NCBI RefSeq assembly: GCF_009749405.1
Contig: NZ_WBIQ01000002.1
Location: 62,001 to 126,000 of the forward strand
Reading direction: 5' to 3'
DNA: 64,000 bases
Origin: Agromyces lapidis
GTDB lineage: Bacteria; Actinomycetota; Actinomycetes; Actinomycetales; Microbacteriaceae
The position numbers were made by a program, and so were the translations under genes. Positions 9,168 through 18,100 of the stretch are shown in pieces (within the stretch, counting starts at the first letter, position 1; every line of letters starts with the position of its first letter). The notes under the pieces are model-generated. The model did no database searches. It was given only the letters and a program-made list of their open reading frames with translations, and was not told the origin of the DNA.

Positions 9168-10640
9168 GTGAACACCCCTGTGCCTTCCGCACCCTCGGTG
9201 GCCGCCGCCACGCTCGAGGCGTCGGCTGCCGACCTCGCCACCCTCTCGCTCCGCGAGGCCCTCGCCCTGCTCGACGAGCAGCTGGACGGGCGCGTGCACC
9301 TGTCGGGCGACCCCGACTGGGACGACGCCCGCGCCGCCTGGAACCTCGACGTCGACCAGCGCCCCGCGGTGGTCGTCACGGCCCGCTCGACCGAGGACCT
9401 CGTGCGCACCGTCGGGTTCGGCGCCCGCTACGGACTCGCCGTCGCCCCGCAGGGCACCGGCCACAACGCCGGGCCGCTCGCGGCCGACAACGGGCTCGCC
9501 GACGCGATCCTGCTGCGCACCCACGAACTGCGCGGCGTCGAGATCGACGCCCGGCGCCGCACCGCCCGGGTCGAGGCGGGTGCGCTCTGGGGCGACGTCG
9601 TCGCCGCGGCCGCGCCGCACGGGCTCGCCGCGCTCGCCGGATCGTCGCACGACGTCGGCGTCGTCGGGTACACCCTCGGCGGCGGTGTCAGCTGGCTCGC
9701 CCGCACGCACGGCCTCGCGGCCAACCAGGTGCTCGCCGTCGAGATCGTGACTGCCGACGGCCGTCACCGCCGTATCGACGAGGAGCACGACTCCGAGCTG
9801 TTCTGGGCCGTGCGCGGCGGCGGCGGCGACTTCGGCGTCGTGACGGCGCTCGAGTTCCGCCTGTTCCCGATCACCGAGGTCGTCGCGGGCATGCTGCTCT
9901 GGCCCGTGGAGCGGGCCGACGAGGTCGCCACGGCCTGGGCCGACTGGACGAACACCGTGCCCGACGCGGTGCAGAGCGTGGTGCGCATCATGCACCTGCC
10001 GCCGCTGCCCGAGCTCCCGCCGTTCCTCTCGGGCCGCTCGGTCGTGATCGTCGAGGCCGTCGTGCTCGACTCCCCGGCGCGGGCCGACGAGCTGCTCGCC
10101 CCGCTGCGGGCGCTGGCCCCCGAACTCGACACCGTGCACCCGCAGGCGCCCGCCGAGCTGCTCGCCCTGCACATGGACCCGCCCGGGCCCGTGCCGGGCC
10201 GCGGTGACGGCATGATGCTCCGCGAGCTGCCGGCCGCCGCGGTGCGCGCCTTCGTCGACGCCGTCGGCGCCGGGTCGGGTACCGCCCTGTTCACGACCGA
10301 GATCCGCCACCTCGGCGGTGCGGTCGAGCCCGATGCGGCCGTGCAGCGCTCGGCCGAGCTCGGACTGCCCGTGCCCGGTGCGACCGCCGGGTTCGAGGCG
10401 AACTATCTCGTGTTCGCCGGGGCCATGGCGATGCCGGGCGCCGACGAGGCGATCGCCCGTTCGCTGGGCCGTCTGTTCTCGAAGATCGAGCCGTGGCGCG
10501 CCCCGGAGGAGTACCTGAACTTCGCCGAGCAGCGTCGCGACGCGGCGCAGTTCTTCGGCGGTCGACTCGCGCGTCTGCGCGCACTCAAGCGAGCGGTCGA
10601 TCCGACCCGCGTCATCCGCTCGAACCACCCCGTGGGGTGA
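9168..10640 (+). CDS. FAD-binding oxidoreductase, BBE (berberine bridge enzyme) type
   Basis: The GTG at 9168 is preceded by GAAAGGA at a good distance. The 490-residue product has an N-terminal FAD_binding_4 domain: PAVVVTARSTEDLVRTVGF, then AVAPQGTGHNAG, where His99 is the probable covalent flavin site. Further motifs are GSSHDVGVVGYTLGGGVSWLARTHG and WAVRGGGGDFGVVTALEF. The C-terminal end (FAEQRRDAAQFFGG ... LRALKRAVDPTRVIRSNHPV) is the BBE domain. Such enzymes oxidise sugars or secondary metabolites with oxygen. The substrate is not known. The gene is divergent from an LLM oxidoreductase. Confidence 0.92.
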   Translation: MNTPVPSAPSVAAATLEASAADLATLSLREALALLDEQLDGRVHLSGDPDWDDARAAWNLDVDQRPAVVVTARSTEDLVRTVGFGARYGLAVAPQGTGHNAGPLAADNGLADAILLRTHELRGVEIDARRRTARVEAGALWGDVVAAAAPHGLAALAGSSHDVGVVGYTLGGGVSWLARTHGLAANQVLAVEIVTADGRHRRIDEEHDSELFWAVRGGGGDFGVVTALEFRLFPITEVVAGMLLWPVERADEVATAWADWTNTVPDAVQSVVRIMHLPPLPELPPFLSGRSVVIVEAVVLDSPARADELLAPLRALAPELDTVHPQAPAELLALHMDPPGPVPGRGDGMMLRELPAAAVRAFVDAVGAGSGTALFTTEIRHLGGAVEPDAAVQRSAELGLPVPGATAGFEANYLVFAGAMAMPGADEAIARSLGRLFSKIEPWRAPEEYLNFAEQRRDAAQFFGGRLARLRALKRAVDPTRVIRSNHPVG

Positions 10641-10756
10641 CCCGCGGTCATCGGGTTCCGACCCGCCGACCCGGCAGTTGGGGGTGTCGCTCGCGCCCCG
10701 GCCTTCATAGGCTGGGAGCGAGCGACATCGTCGTCGCGATCTCGGGGGAGGAACGA

Positions 10757-11956
10757 ATGACCGTCCACTACGAATTGCCCACCACTGCCGATTTCGCGGC
10801 CCTCGCGGGTGCGCATCACCCCGCGATCACCGTCTACCTCTCGACCTCGCCGGTCGTGAGCGAGCGCGAGCGCGCCGAGGTCGCCGCGCGCAGCGCCTTC
10901 GACGAGGCCATCGAGCAGGTGCGCTCGAACGGGGCCTCCTCGGCCGAGGTCGCAGAGCTCCGCGCCGAGCGCGATGCGATCATCGGCGACCAGCGGCTCT
11001 GGGGGGCCCTCGCGCGTTCGATGGCGATCTTCGTCGCACCGGGGTTCAGCGAGGTGTTCGTGCTGCCGAACCGGCTCGACGACGCCTGGCACGTCGGCTC
11101 GCACTTCACGCTCGGGCAGCTGCTGCGGGCGCCCAGTCAAGACCAGGAGGCGTTCGCACTCACCCTCTCGGCGCACGAGTGGTCGCTGTGGCACGCGACG
11201 CCCACCGACCGGGCGGCGAAGCTCGAGATCGACCAGTCGGGCGCGGCGAACCTCGATGAGGCCACCAACCGCGAGCCCGGAGAGGACCGGCCCCGCGGTG
11301 CGAACCGCGGCACCTCCAGCCAGGGGGGCGCGAGTCGCCTGATGGGCGACGAGGGTCGCAAGACCCTGCTCGACCAGTACTCGAAGCGCGTCATCGAGAT
11401 CGCCCGTCGTGAACTGCTCGCCCGCGACCCCGACGAGCGGGTGCCGGTGTTCGTGTTCGCCGCCGAGCCGCTGCTCAGCCTCTTCCTCGCGAACACCCGC
11501 AACTCGCGCCGGGTCGTCGCGGTGCCCGGTTCGCCCGACCGGCTCGGGCCGGCCGAGGTCGACGAGGCGCTGCGCCAGCAGCTCGCGAAGCTGAACGTGC
11601 ACGAGGCCGAGCAGACCCTGCGCGTGCTCACCGAGGGCACCGCCGGCCGGATCGAACGCGACCTCGCGGCGATCGGCCGTGAAGCGGCCGACGGGGCCGT
11701 CGAGACCCTCTGGTTCGACTTCACCACCTCGGTGAACGGCACCCTCGACCAGCAGTCGGGCGCCATCGAGTTCGCGAGCGACCACGGCTCGGGCGAGACC
11801 CTCGTCGACGGCACCCGTGCTGGCGACCTGCTGCCGCAGCTCGCGCTGCTCGTCATCTCGAAGGGCGGCAAGGTCGTCACGGTGCGCAGCGACGACCTCG
11901 ACGGAACGGTGTGGGCCGGCCCGGCGATGGCCGAGCTCCGCTTCGCGCTCGCCTAG
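10757..11956 (+). CDS. baeRF-family protein (archaeal/eukaryotic release-factor-like)
   Basis: The ATG at 10757 follows GGGGAGGAACGA, a clear ribosome site; the open frame extends upstream into the preceding gene and is ignored. The 399-residue protein begins with TTADFAALAGAHHPAITVYLSTSP, typical of bacterial baeRF proteins, and ends with QLALLVISKGGKVVTVRSDDLDG, matching the eRF1-domain-3-like C-terminal part. The family has been proposed to act on stalled ribosomes or in stress responses. The peptide-release GGQ loop is not visible. The subfamily (possibly baeRF11) is my judgement. It is followed by a perfect 36-bp palindrome that looks like its terminator. Confidence 0.8.
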   Translation: MTVHYELPTTADFAALAGAHHPAITVYLSTSPVVSERERAEVAARSAFDEAIEQVRSNGASSAEVAELRAERDAIIGDQRLWGALARSMAIFVAPGFSEVFVLPNRLDDAWHVGSHFTLGQLLRAPSQDQEAFALTLSAHEWSLWHATPTDRAAKLEIDQSGAANLDEATNREPGEDRPRGANRGTSSQGGASRLMGDEGRKTLLDQYSKRVIEIARRELLARDPDERVPVFVFAAEPLLSLFLANTRNSRRVVAVPGSPDRLGPAEVDEALRQQLAKLNVHEAEQTLRVLTEGTAGRIERDLAAIGREAADGAVETLWFDFTTSVNGTLDQQSGAIEFASDHGSGETLVDGTRAGDLLPQLALLVISKGGKVVTVRSDDLDGTVWAGPAMAELRFALA

Positions 11957-11978
11957 CGGGCACGACCACGGGTCGAAC

Positions 11979-12014
11979 GACGGATGCCACGGGGCGCGCC
12001 CCGTGGCATCCGTC
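11979..12014 (+). terminator. Perfect 36-bp palindromic terminator of the baeRF gene
   Basis: Two 18-base arms, GACGGATGCCACGGGGCG and CGCCCCGTGGCATCCGTC, meet with no spacer. It starts 22 nt after the stop codon. The arm contains the word GGATGCC that is frequent throughout the window. Confidence 0.75.
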
Positions 12015-12040
12015 ATGTCGACCCCGTGCTGCAGCACCGC

Positions 12041-12119
12041 ACCGTTTCAGGAGAACGTCACCCAGTCAGGACGGAATCGAGCTGATCGTCCTGAGCAGCC
12101 GACGTTCTCCTGAAACGGT
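12041..12119. repeat. Nested intergenic palindrome, copy 2
   Basis: The outer arms are a perfect 19-bp inverted repeat, ACCGTTTCAGGAGAACGTC (12041-12059) and GACGTTCTCCTGAAACGGT (12101-12119). Between them lie inner arms TCAGGAC and GTCCTGA around an 18-nt loop. The box order matches copy 1 at 1936. It sits between two convergent genes, just after a separate terminator palindrome. Confidence 0.75.
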
Positions 12120-12125
12120 GACGGG

Positions 12126-12470
12126 TCAGCGGAACGAGGGCACCCGTTCGCGGAGCGGCAGGCGGAAGCCCTCGCGCCAGCGGAAGCGGACGACGATCTC
12201 TCGAGCCTGCAGGTCTTCGATGATCGCCTCGACCGGCACCTCGGAGAGCACGCGCGGGCGGGGTTCCGCGGGCGGGGTCTCGCGGACCTCGAGCCAGAGG
12301 CTCTCGGGGTGCGGCACGACGCCGGGGTTCGCGGCGACGAGTTCGAGCCGCCAGCCGCTCGACGGGGCGAGCCCGTGACCGGTGACGCGGATGAGGCGTG
12401 CGTCGCAGGTCTCGACGACGGTCGCGTCGAAATCGGCGACGGCGTATTCGCAATGGAGCTGACCGTTCAT
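12126..12470 (-). CDS. Hypothetical protein, 114 residues
   Basis: I do not recognise the family. The chosen start is the ATG at 12470 (MNGQLHCEYAVADFDATVVETCDARLI). The longer open frame upstream runs into the neighbouring promoter region. The predicted product is soluble and beta-rich, with no membrane segment or signal. It contains SSGWRLELVAANPGVVPHPESLWLEVRETPP, with a Pro/Arg-rich connector, and ends with IVVRFRWREGFRLPLRERVPSF. It is divergent from the LLM oxidoreductase gene at 12589 and ends 7 nt from nested palindrome copy 2. The codon composition is like that of its neighbours, so I accept it as real. Confidence 0.6.
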   Translation of the reverse strand: MNGQLHCEYAVADFDATVVETCDARLIRVTGHGLAPSSGWRLELVAANPGVVPHPESLWLEVRETPPAEPRPRVLSEVPVEAIIEDLQAREIVVRFRWREGFRLPLRERVPSFR

Positions 12471-12588
12471 TGTGCCGAAGCTACGCCCGTGCCCTCGCGG
12501 CGGCCTCAGTGCTGACGCTGAAACGAGGTGCGCCGTACGGAGTATGCGTGGCCCGGCGACGCCGTGGTCCTCTCCTAGGCTGTACCCC

Positions 12589-13593
12589 ATGCGTTTCGGA
12601 ATGTTCGTTCCCCAGGGCTGGCGTTACGACCTCGTCGGCATCGATCCCGCCGAGCAGTGGGCGGCCATGCGAGGCCTCGCCGAGTTCGCCGATGCGGCGG
12701 AGTCGCCCTTCGAGTCGATCTGGGTCTACGACCACTTCCACACCACCCCGGTGCCGTCGCTGACCGAGGCCACCCACGAGGCCTGGACCCTCATGGCCGC
12801 GTTCGCCGCCGCGACCAGTCGGGTGCGCCTCGGTCAGATGTGCACGTGCATGGGCTACCGCGAACCCGCGTACCTCGCGAAGGTCGCGGCGACGGCCGAC
12901 CTCATCTCGGGCGGGCGCATCGAGATGGGCATCGGCGGCGGCTGGTACGAGCACGAGTGGCGGGCGTACGGCTACGGGTTCCCGTCGATCCCCGAGCGGC
13001 TCGGGATGCTGCGCGAGGGCGTCGAGATCATGCGCCAGGCGTGGACCACCGGGCAGGCGACGCTCGACGGACGCTACTACCGGGTCGACGGCGCCATCGT
13101 GCAGCCGCAGCCCCTCCAGCCCGGCGGCATCCCCTTCTGGGTCGCGGGCGGCGGCGAGCAGGTGACGCTGAAGATCGCAGCGAAGTACGCCTCCTACACG
13201 AACTTCACCGGCTCGCTCGAGGAGTTCGCCCACAAGGGCGAGGTGCTGCGCGGGCACTGCGAGGCGATCGGGCGGGATGCCTCGGAGATCACCCGCTCGA
13301 TGAACTTCAACACGGTGATCGGCACGTCGGCCGCCGATGTCGAGGCGCGGCTCGCGCGCATCGAGGCCCGGGTCGCCCCGCACCTCGGGGCCGAGGGCGC
13401 GGCGAAGTACGTCGAGAACTACTTCATCACCCCGCCGGGCGCGCTCGTCGGCACGCCCGACGAGGTCGTTGCGAAGCTCGAGGAGCGGCGCTCCGTCGGG
13501 CTGGACTACGCGATCCTGTACGCCCCGGAGGCCGCCTACGACCGCTCGGGACTCGAACTGTTCGCGACGCAGGTCGCCCCGGCGCTGCGCTGA
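12589..13593 (+). CDS. LLM-class oxidoreductase, probably F420-dependent
   Basis: The 334-residue protein starts MRFGMFVPQGWRYDLVGIDP and continues with ESIWVYDHFHTTPVP. Other family signs are LGQMCTCMGYREPAYLAKVAATADLISGGRIEMGIGGGWYEHEW, which follows the luciferase-like F420 subgroup, and PFWVAGGGEQVTLKIAAKYA. It should transfer hydride between F420 or a flavin and an unknown organic substrate. The ATG at 12589 has no Shine-Dalgarno but lies 7 nt after TAGGCT, so a leaderless mRNA is likely. No F420 biosynthesis gene is in the window. It is convergent with the next hypothetical gene. Confidence 0.9.
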   Translation: MRFGMFVPQGWRYDLVGIDPAEQWAAMRGLAEFADAAESPFESIWVYDHFHTTPVPSLTEATHEAWTLMAAFAAATSRVRLGQMCTCMGYREPAYLAKVAATADLISGGRIEMGIGGGWYEHEWRAYGYGFPSIPERLGMLREGVEIMRQAWTTGQATLDGRYYRVDGAIVQPQPLQPGGIPFWVAGGGEQVTLKIAAKYASYTNFTGSLEEFAHKGEVLRGHCEAIGRDASEITRSMNFNTVIGTSAADVEARLARIEARVAPHLGAEGAAKYVENYFITPPGALVGTPDEVVAKLEERRSVGLDYAILYAPEAAYDRSGLELFATQVAPALR

Positions 13594-13614
13594 CCCGCGG
13601 CGCTCGCAACGAGC

Positions 13615-14172
13615 TCAGGCGCGCAGGGCGGGCTCGACGAGCTGAACGGGATTCTGGGGCACGGCGTCGCTGATCGTGACGCGATCCGCCTCGATCGGCA
13701 CGGCGATGAGGTCGCCGGCCACGAGATCGCCGGGCAGTTCGAGCCGCGCGAGCGCGTGGCATCCCCCTGCCGCGAACCGCACCGAGACCGTCACGACCTT
13801 CGCGACCGACACGCGGCCGATGAGTCGGGCCTCGGCCCAGTCGGGCCGGTGGGGGCCGCTCTCGCCGTCGATCGCGACGAGCGGCAGGCCCGCGCCCGCT
13901 GAGACCTCGCGCACCGTCGCGACCGCGACCCCGCGGTGGCGCACCTGCTCATCGTGACGGCCGGTCGGCGTCGGGGCGAGGTGCGCGAGCGGGGTGCCGT
14001 CGCGCTCCGCGAGTCGCGTCATCGAGAATCCGCCGACGATCACGTCGGTCGTCGTGACGCGGGTGCCCGCAGGCCAGCGTTCGGGCGCGATCGGGTCGGG
14101 GATCGAGCGCCGCAGCGTCGGCAGCAGACGGGTGAGCGTCATGCGAGTGGCCGGGCGATCGAGGGCATGCAT
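13615..14172 (-). CDS. Hypothetical protein, 185 residues
   Basis: I cannot assign a family. The ATG at 14172 gives 185 residues; an internal ATG at 14142 (MTLTRLLPTLRRSIPDPIAPE) is an equally reasonable start, as neither has a good ribosome site. The protein is soluble and beta-rich, with short segments such as RVTTTDVIVGGFSMTRL and RVSVAKVVTVSVRFAAGGCHAL. There is no signal peptide or transmembrane helix. The product ends QLVEPALRA. It is convergent with the LLM oxidoreductase (21-nt gap) and lies 79 nt upstream of the redoxin-like gene on the same strand. Confidence 0.6.
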   Translation of the reverse strand: MHALDRPATRMTLTRLLPTLRRSIPDPIAPERWPAGTRVTTTDVIVGGFSMTRLAERDGTPLAHLAPTPTGRHDEQVRHRGVAVATVREVSAGAGLPLVAIDGESGPHRPDWAEARLIGRVSVAKVVTVSVRFAAGGCHALARLELPGDLVAGDLIAVPIEADRVTISDAVPQNPVQLVEPALRA

Positions 14173-14251
14173 CCGTTCTACGCCGACTCGAGGTCGCTCG
14201 CGCGATTGTTACGCGATCCGAACGGCGAGCGCCCGTTCGCTCATGCGCCGC

Positions 14252-14524
14252 TTACGCGGCGAGCGTCTCGTCGAGCTTGGCGCCCAGTTCGGCGTCGGTG
14301 GGCTCGGTGAAGTGGGTTCCGTCGGGGAAGACGACGACGGGGATGTTCGTGCGCCCCGAGATCGACTTGGCGACGTCGGCGGCCTCGACGTTCACCTCGA
14401 GGTCGACGTACTCGTAGTCGACGCCGCGACCGTCGAGCAGTCGCTTCGAGCGACGGCAGTCGCCGCACCAGGCGGCGCCGTACATGGTGATGCGTTCGGG
14501 GGTCGATGCAGGGGAGGAAGTCAC
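14252..14524 (-). CDS. Mycoredoxin/glutaredoxin-family protein
   Basis: The 90-residue product starts at the GTG at 14524 (MTSSPASTPERITMYGAAW), 6 nt after TACAGT, which suggests leaderless expression. The active site is WCGDC, followed by RRSKRLLDGRGVDYEYVDLEVN. The cis-proline motif NIPVVVFPDGTHFTEP is the thioredoxin-fold signature. In actinobacteria such proteins reduce mixed disulfides with mycothiol, or are fed by thioredoxin reductase. The CGDC site differs from the CGYC of classic mycoredoxin-1, so its partner is uncertain. It is divergent from a PPOX-family flavoprotein gene. Confidence 0.88.
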   Translation of the reverse strand: MTSSPASTPERITMYGAAWCGDCRRSKRLLDGRGVDYEYVDLEVNVEAADVAKSISGRTNIPVVVFPDGTHFTEPTDAELGAKLDETLAA

Positions 14525-14628
14525 ACAGATACTGTACGCATTACCGGTCTGGGGTATTCCCCGACGAAGGATGGCGTCATATGCGCGGCGGCAGGAATGC
14601 ATCGGCTGCGCAACAGGTTCGCCCTGAC

Positions 14629-15087
14629 ATGACGAAGAACGCCGGGCCCGTCCCGCTCACCGAGAACGAAGCCTCCGAGCTGCTCGCCGCACAGAGTTTC
14701 GGGGTGCTCGCCACGCTGAAGCGCGACGGGCAGCCCCACCTGACCACCATGCTCTACGGCTGGGACCCGTCGGAGCGCATCGCGCGTTTCTCGACGACGA
14801 GCACGCGTCTGAAGACGACGCACCTGAAGCGCGATCCGCGGGCGACCCTGCACGTCTCGGCCGACGATCGCTGGTCGTTCGCCGCGGTCGAGGGCCGCGC
14901 GGAGGTTTCTGCGCCGACCGTCGAGCCGGGCGATGCGGTCGGGATCGAGCTGCTGTCGATGGTGCCGGAGGCCGCGCGCCCCGCCGACCCGAGCGCATTC
15001 TTCGCCGAAGCGGTGGCCGAGGGCCGGGTCGTCATCCGGCTGCGTCCCGAGCGGCTCGGCGGAACCCGTCTCGACTTCGGCGACTGA
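14629..15087 (+). CDS. PPOX-class (pyridoxamine 5'-phosphate oxidase fold) F420/FMN protein
   Basis: The ATG at 14629 (MTKNAGPVPLTENEASELL) gives 152 residues. An in-frame ATG at 14581, 9 nt behind GAAGGA, would add 16 residues and cannot be excluded. The body follows the PPOX split-barrel pattern: FGVLATLKRDGQPHLTTMLYGWDPSERIARFSTTSTRLKTTHLKRDPRATLHVSAD, then WSFAAVEGRAEV. Members of this class bind FMN or F420 and reduce diverse compounds. The end RVVIRLRPERLGGTRLDFGD is typical. The neighbouring redoxin gene is transcribed divergently. Confidence 0.87.
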   Translation: MTKNAGPVPLTENEASELLAAQSFGVLATLKRDGQPHLTTMLYGWDPSERIARFSTTSTRLKTTHLKRDPRATLHVSADDRWSFAAVEGRAEVSAPTVEPGDAVGIELLSMVPEAARPADPSAFFAEAVAEGRVVIRLRPERLGGTRLDFGD

Positions 15088-15117
15088 CCGCGCGGGCGGC
15101 CTCGCCCGGGCTCGCGC

Positions 15118-15171
15118 GCGGCCGCTCAGCTCGCCGGGCTCGACGCGGCCGCTCAGCTCGCCGGGCTCGGC
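15118..15171. repeat. 27-bp tandem duplication over the 3' end of the nuclease/helicase gene
   Basis: Two adjacent copies (15118-15144 and 15145-15171) of a 27-bp unit beginning GCGGCCGCTCAGCTCGCCGG differ only at the second-to-last base. The stop codon of the minus-strand gene lies in the right-hand copy. The left-hand copy repeats the last codons and stop just downstream. Confidence 0.75.
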
Positions 15172-18100
15172 GCGGCGAGCTGCGACGCGTCGACGTCGGC
15201 GATGTCGGACTCGCGCGGGCCGGCGGGGCGCGGTGCCTCCGCTCCGACGAGGCGCATGAACGCGCTGAGCTGCGCGACGCCCTCGGCGCGGTGGGGGAGT
15301 CCTTCGAGGAGCCCCGGCGAGTAGACGAGGTACGCCGCCCACTTCGCCCGTGAGATGGCCACGTTGAGCCGGTTCTTCAGCAGCAGGAACTCGAGACCGC
15401 GCGGTGCGGAGCTCGCCGAGGACGCCGCGAGCGAGACGATCGCGACGACCGCCTCCTGGCCCTGGAACTTGTCGACGGTGCCGACCGGCACCTCGGTGAA
15501 GCCCGCCGCGTCGAGCGCCTCCCGCACGGTGCCGAGCTGCGCGTTGTAGGGCGTCACGACGATGAGATCGCGCTGGTCGAGCGGCCGCGGCAGCGCAGTG
15601 ACCGGGCCGGTCGAGGAGTCGGCGGCATCGGTCCATTCGCGGCCGACGAGCGAACGCACGAGATGCACGACCGACTCGGCCTCTTCGGGCGAGAAGGTCG
15701 AGTTGCCCTCGTGCACGACGGGGATCGGGGCGACCCCGGGCGCGACGCCCTCGAGCGAACGGCGCTCGGCCACCGGGTGCGAGTGCAGCTCGCCCTCGTA
15801 CGAGAGCCGTGACACCGGGCCGGCGACGGCCGGGTGCATGCGCCGGCTCTCGGCGAGGAAGTAGCCGTACTCGGCGGGCAGCACGTCGTGGCCGTCGGCC
15901 ACCCAGCCGAGCGCCGAGGCGTCGACGGGTTCGGGGTGCAGAGCCTGGCTCACCTGCGGCAGCTGTTGCGGGTCGCCGAGCAGCAGCAGCCGCTTGGTCG
16001 AGACCGAGACCGCGATCGTCGAGGCCAGCGAGAACTGGCCGGCCTCGTCGATGACGAGCAGGTCGAGCGAACCGCGGGGCACCCGGCGGACGTTGCAGAA
16101 GTCCCAGGCCGTTCCGCCGACGACGTAGCCGCCCGGGCGCTCGCTCGTGAAGGCGGCGATGCCGTCTTTGCTGTTCAGTGCGGTGAAGCCGTGCCGGCCG
16201 GCGTCGCCGGCGTCTTTCAGGTGCTTCGCGACGAGACCGCGATCGAGCCCGGCGGCGTTCACCACCGCGTCGAGCACGTTCTCGACGACCGAGTGCGACT
16301 GGGCGACGACCCCGATGCGCCAGCCGTGATCGCGCACGAGCGCGGCGATCACGTGCGCGGCGAGGTACGTCTTGCCGGTGCCGGGAGGGCCCTGCACCGC
16401 GAGGTACGAACGATCGAGTCGCCTCACCGACTCGACGACGGCCGGGACGTAGTCGTGGTCGGCGCCGAGCGGGACGAGCCCGCCCGCCGCGCGCGGCGGC
16501 CTGCGCCGCAGCACGTCGATCGCGGGGCCGGGCGGCAGATCGGGAACGCGTGCGGGGATCGGCGCCGCCCACTCGGCGATCGCATCGCGCAGCGCGTCGG
16601 CACGGGGCGGTGCACCCGGCGCGATCGCGACCGGGAGCTCGGGCCAGGTGATGCCGGGCTGGCCGCGCTCCTCGACGCGCACTCCCTCGTCGGTGACCTC
16701 GACGACGGTCGCGTTCGACCACGCCCGCTGGCCCGGCCGGGTCGATTGCGAGGGGAACGGGGCCGGCCAGTCGTACAGCAGGAACACGTCGCCGCCGACG
16801 CTGAATCGCGACCCCGGAGCGACGCGGCCGTCGAGCTGCAGTTCGCGACGTGCGCTCTGCCACCGGGGCTCCTCGTACCACCGGCCGATCGCACCCGAGC
16901 GGGCGGGATCGACGACGAGGACGTCGCGGTGCTCCTCCCAGCTCTCGAGCGGCTGGTCGCAGCGGAGGTAGTGGGACCACCAGAAGCTCTTCGCCTCTCG
17001 TGCGTGGTAGTCGATCGCCGCGGAGGCGAGGGCGAGGGCCTCGGTGTCGGCGTCGCGCACCGAGGCGCCGAGCGGCTGGCCGGGTGCCGCGGTCGCCTGC
17101 TCGTCGCGCTCGCGCACGATCGCCCTGAGCTGCTGCGCGAGCGGCGAGGCCTCGTAGACCTTGCCCTCTGCGCGGTCGGCGAGCATCGACGCTGCGACCG
17201 GGCGGATGCCCTCGCGGGCGCCGAGCGCGAGGAGCCAGTCACGGAGGCGCAGCGTCGAGACGCAGTCGTAGCGGTTGTAGTCGGCGAGGTCGGCGAGGAT
17301 GCGGGCGGCCTCGTCTTCGGACGCGCGGTCGCCCGTCTCGACCGCCGACGCGCGCAGCTCGATGGCGCGCACGTACTCGGTGATGGAGTCGGCGCCCGAT
17401 TTCACGTCGGCCTCGCGCAGCTCGGTGCCCATGTACAGGGGTTCGAGCTTCTTGATGGAGTACGAGCGGCTGCCCACGCGGACCGCGCGCTTCACGATCG
17501 GGTAGAGGTCGACGAGCACGCCGTCGGCGAGCAGCTGGTCGACCTCGGCCTCGCCGACGCCGTGCCGTGCCGCGATCGCGGTGAGATGCGTGCGCTCGTA
17601 GCTCGCGTAGTGGAAGATGTGCAGCTCGGGATGCACCTGGCGGCGCAGCTTCACGAACTCGAGGAAGCGCACGAGCGCCTCGCGCTCTTCGGCGAACGAG
17701 TGCGCCCAGAAGGCCGTGTAGGTCTCGGCGTTGTCGACCATGCCCCAGAGGTAGTCGAGGTTCCACTTCGTGCCGTCGCCCTCGGTGTAGAGCGGGTCGC
17801 CCTCGAAGTCGAAGAACAGGTCGCCGGGGTTCGGCTCGGGGATCGCCGCGATCGCGCGGGCGTCGCGCACCCCGACGGGTGGGGCGAGAGGCGGGTCGCC
17901 CTCGTGCCATGCGCCTGACGCCGCCGCCGCGCTCGCCGCGGCTTCGGCCCGAAGCTGCAGCGACGCCTGCGCGCGCAGGTTCTCGAGCGTCGCCTCCATC
18001 AGGTGCGGCACGGGACCCTGCGAGGCCGCGAGCGCGTCGATGGTCGTGATGCCGGCCGCAGCGAGCGGTTCGCGCTGCGTCACCCGCATGCCGCCGACCA

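Noticed and set aside
15834-17918. 694-codon open frame antisense to the nuclease/helicase gene
   Set aside because: The composition is that of a GC-driven shadow, while the minus-strand frame has clear nuclease and helicase motifs.
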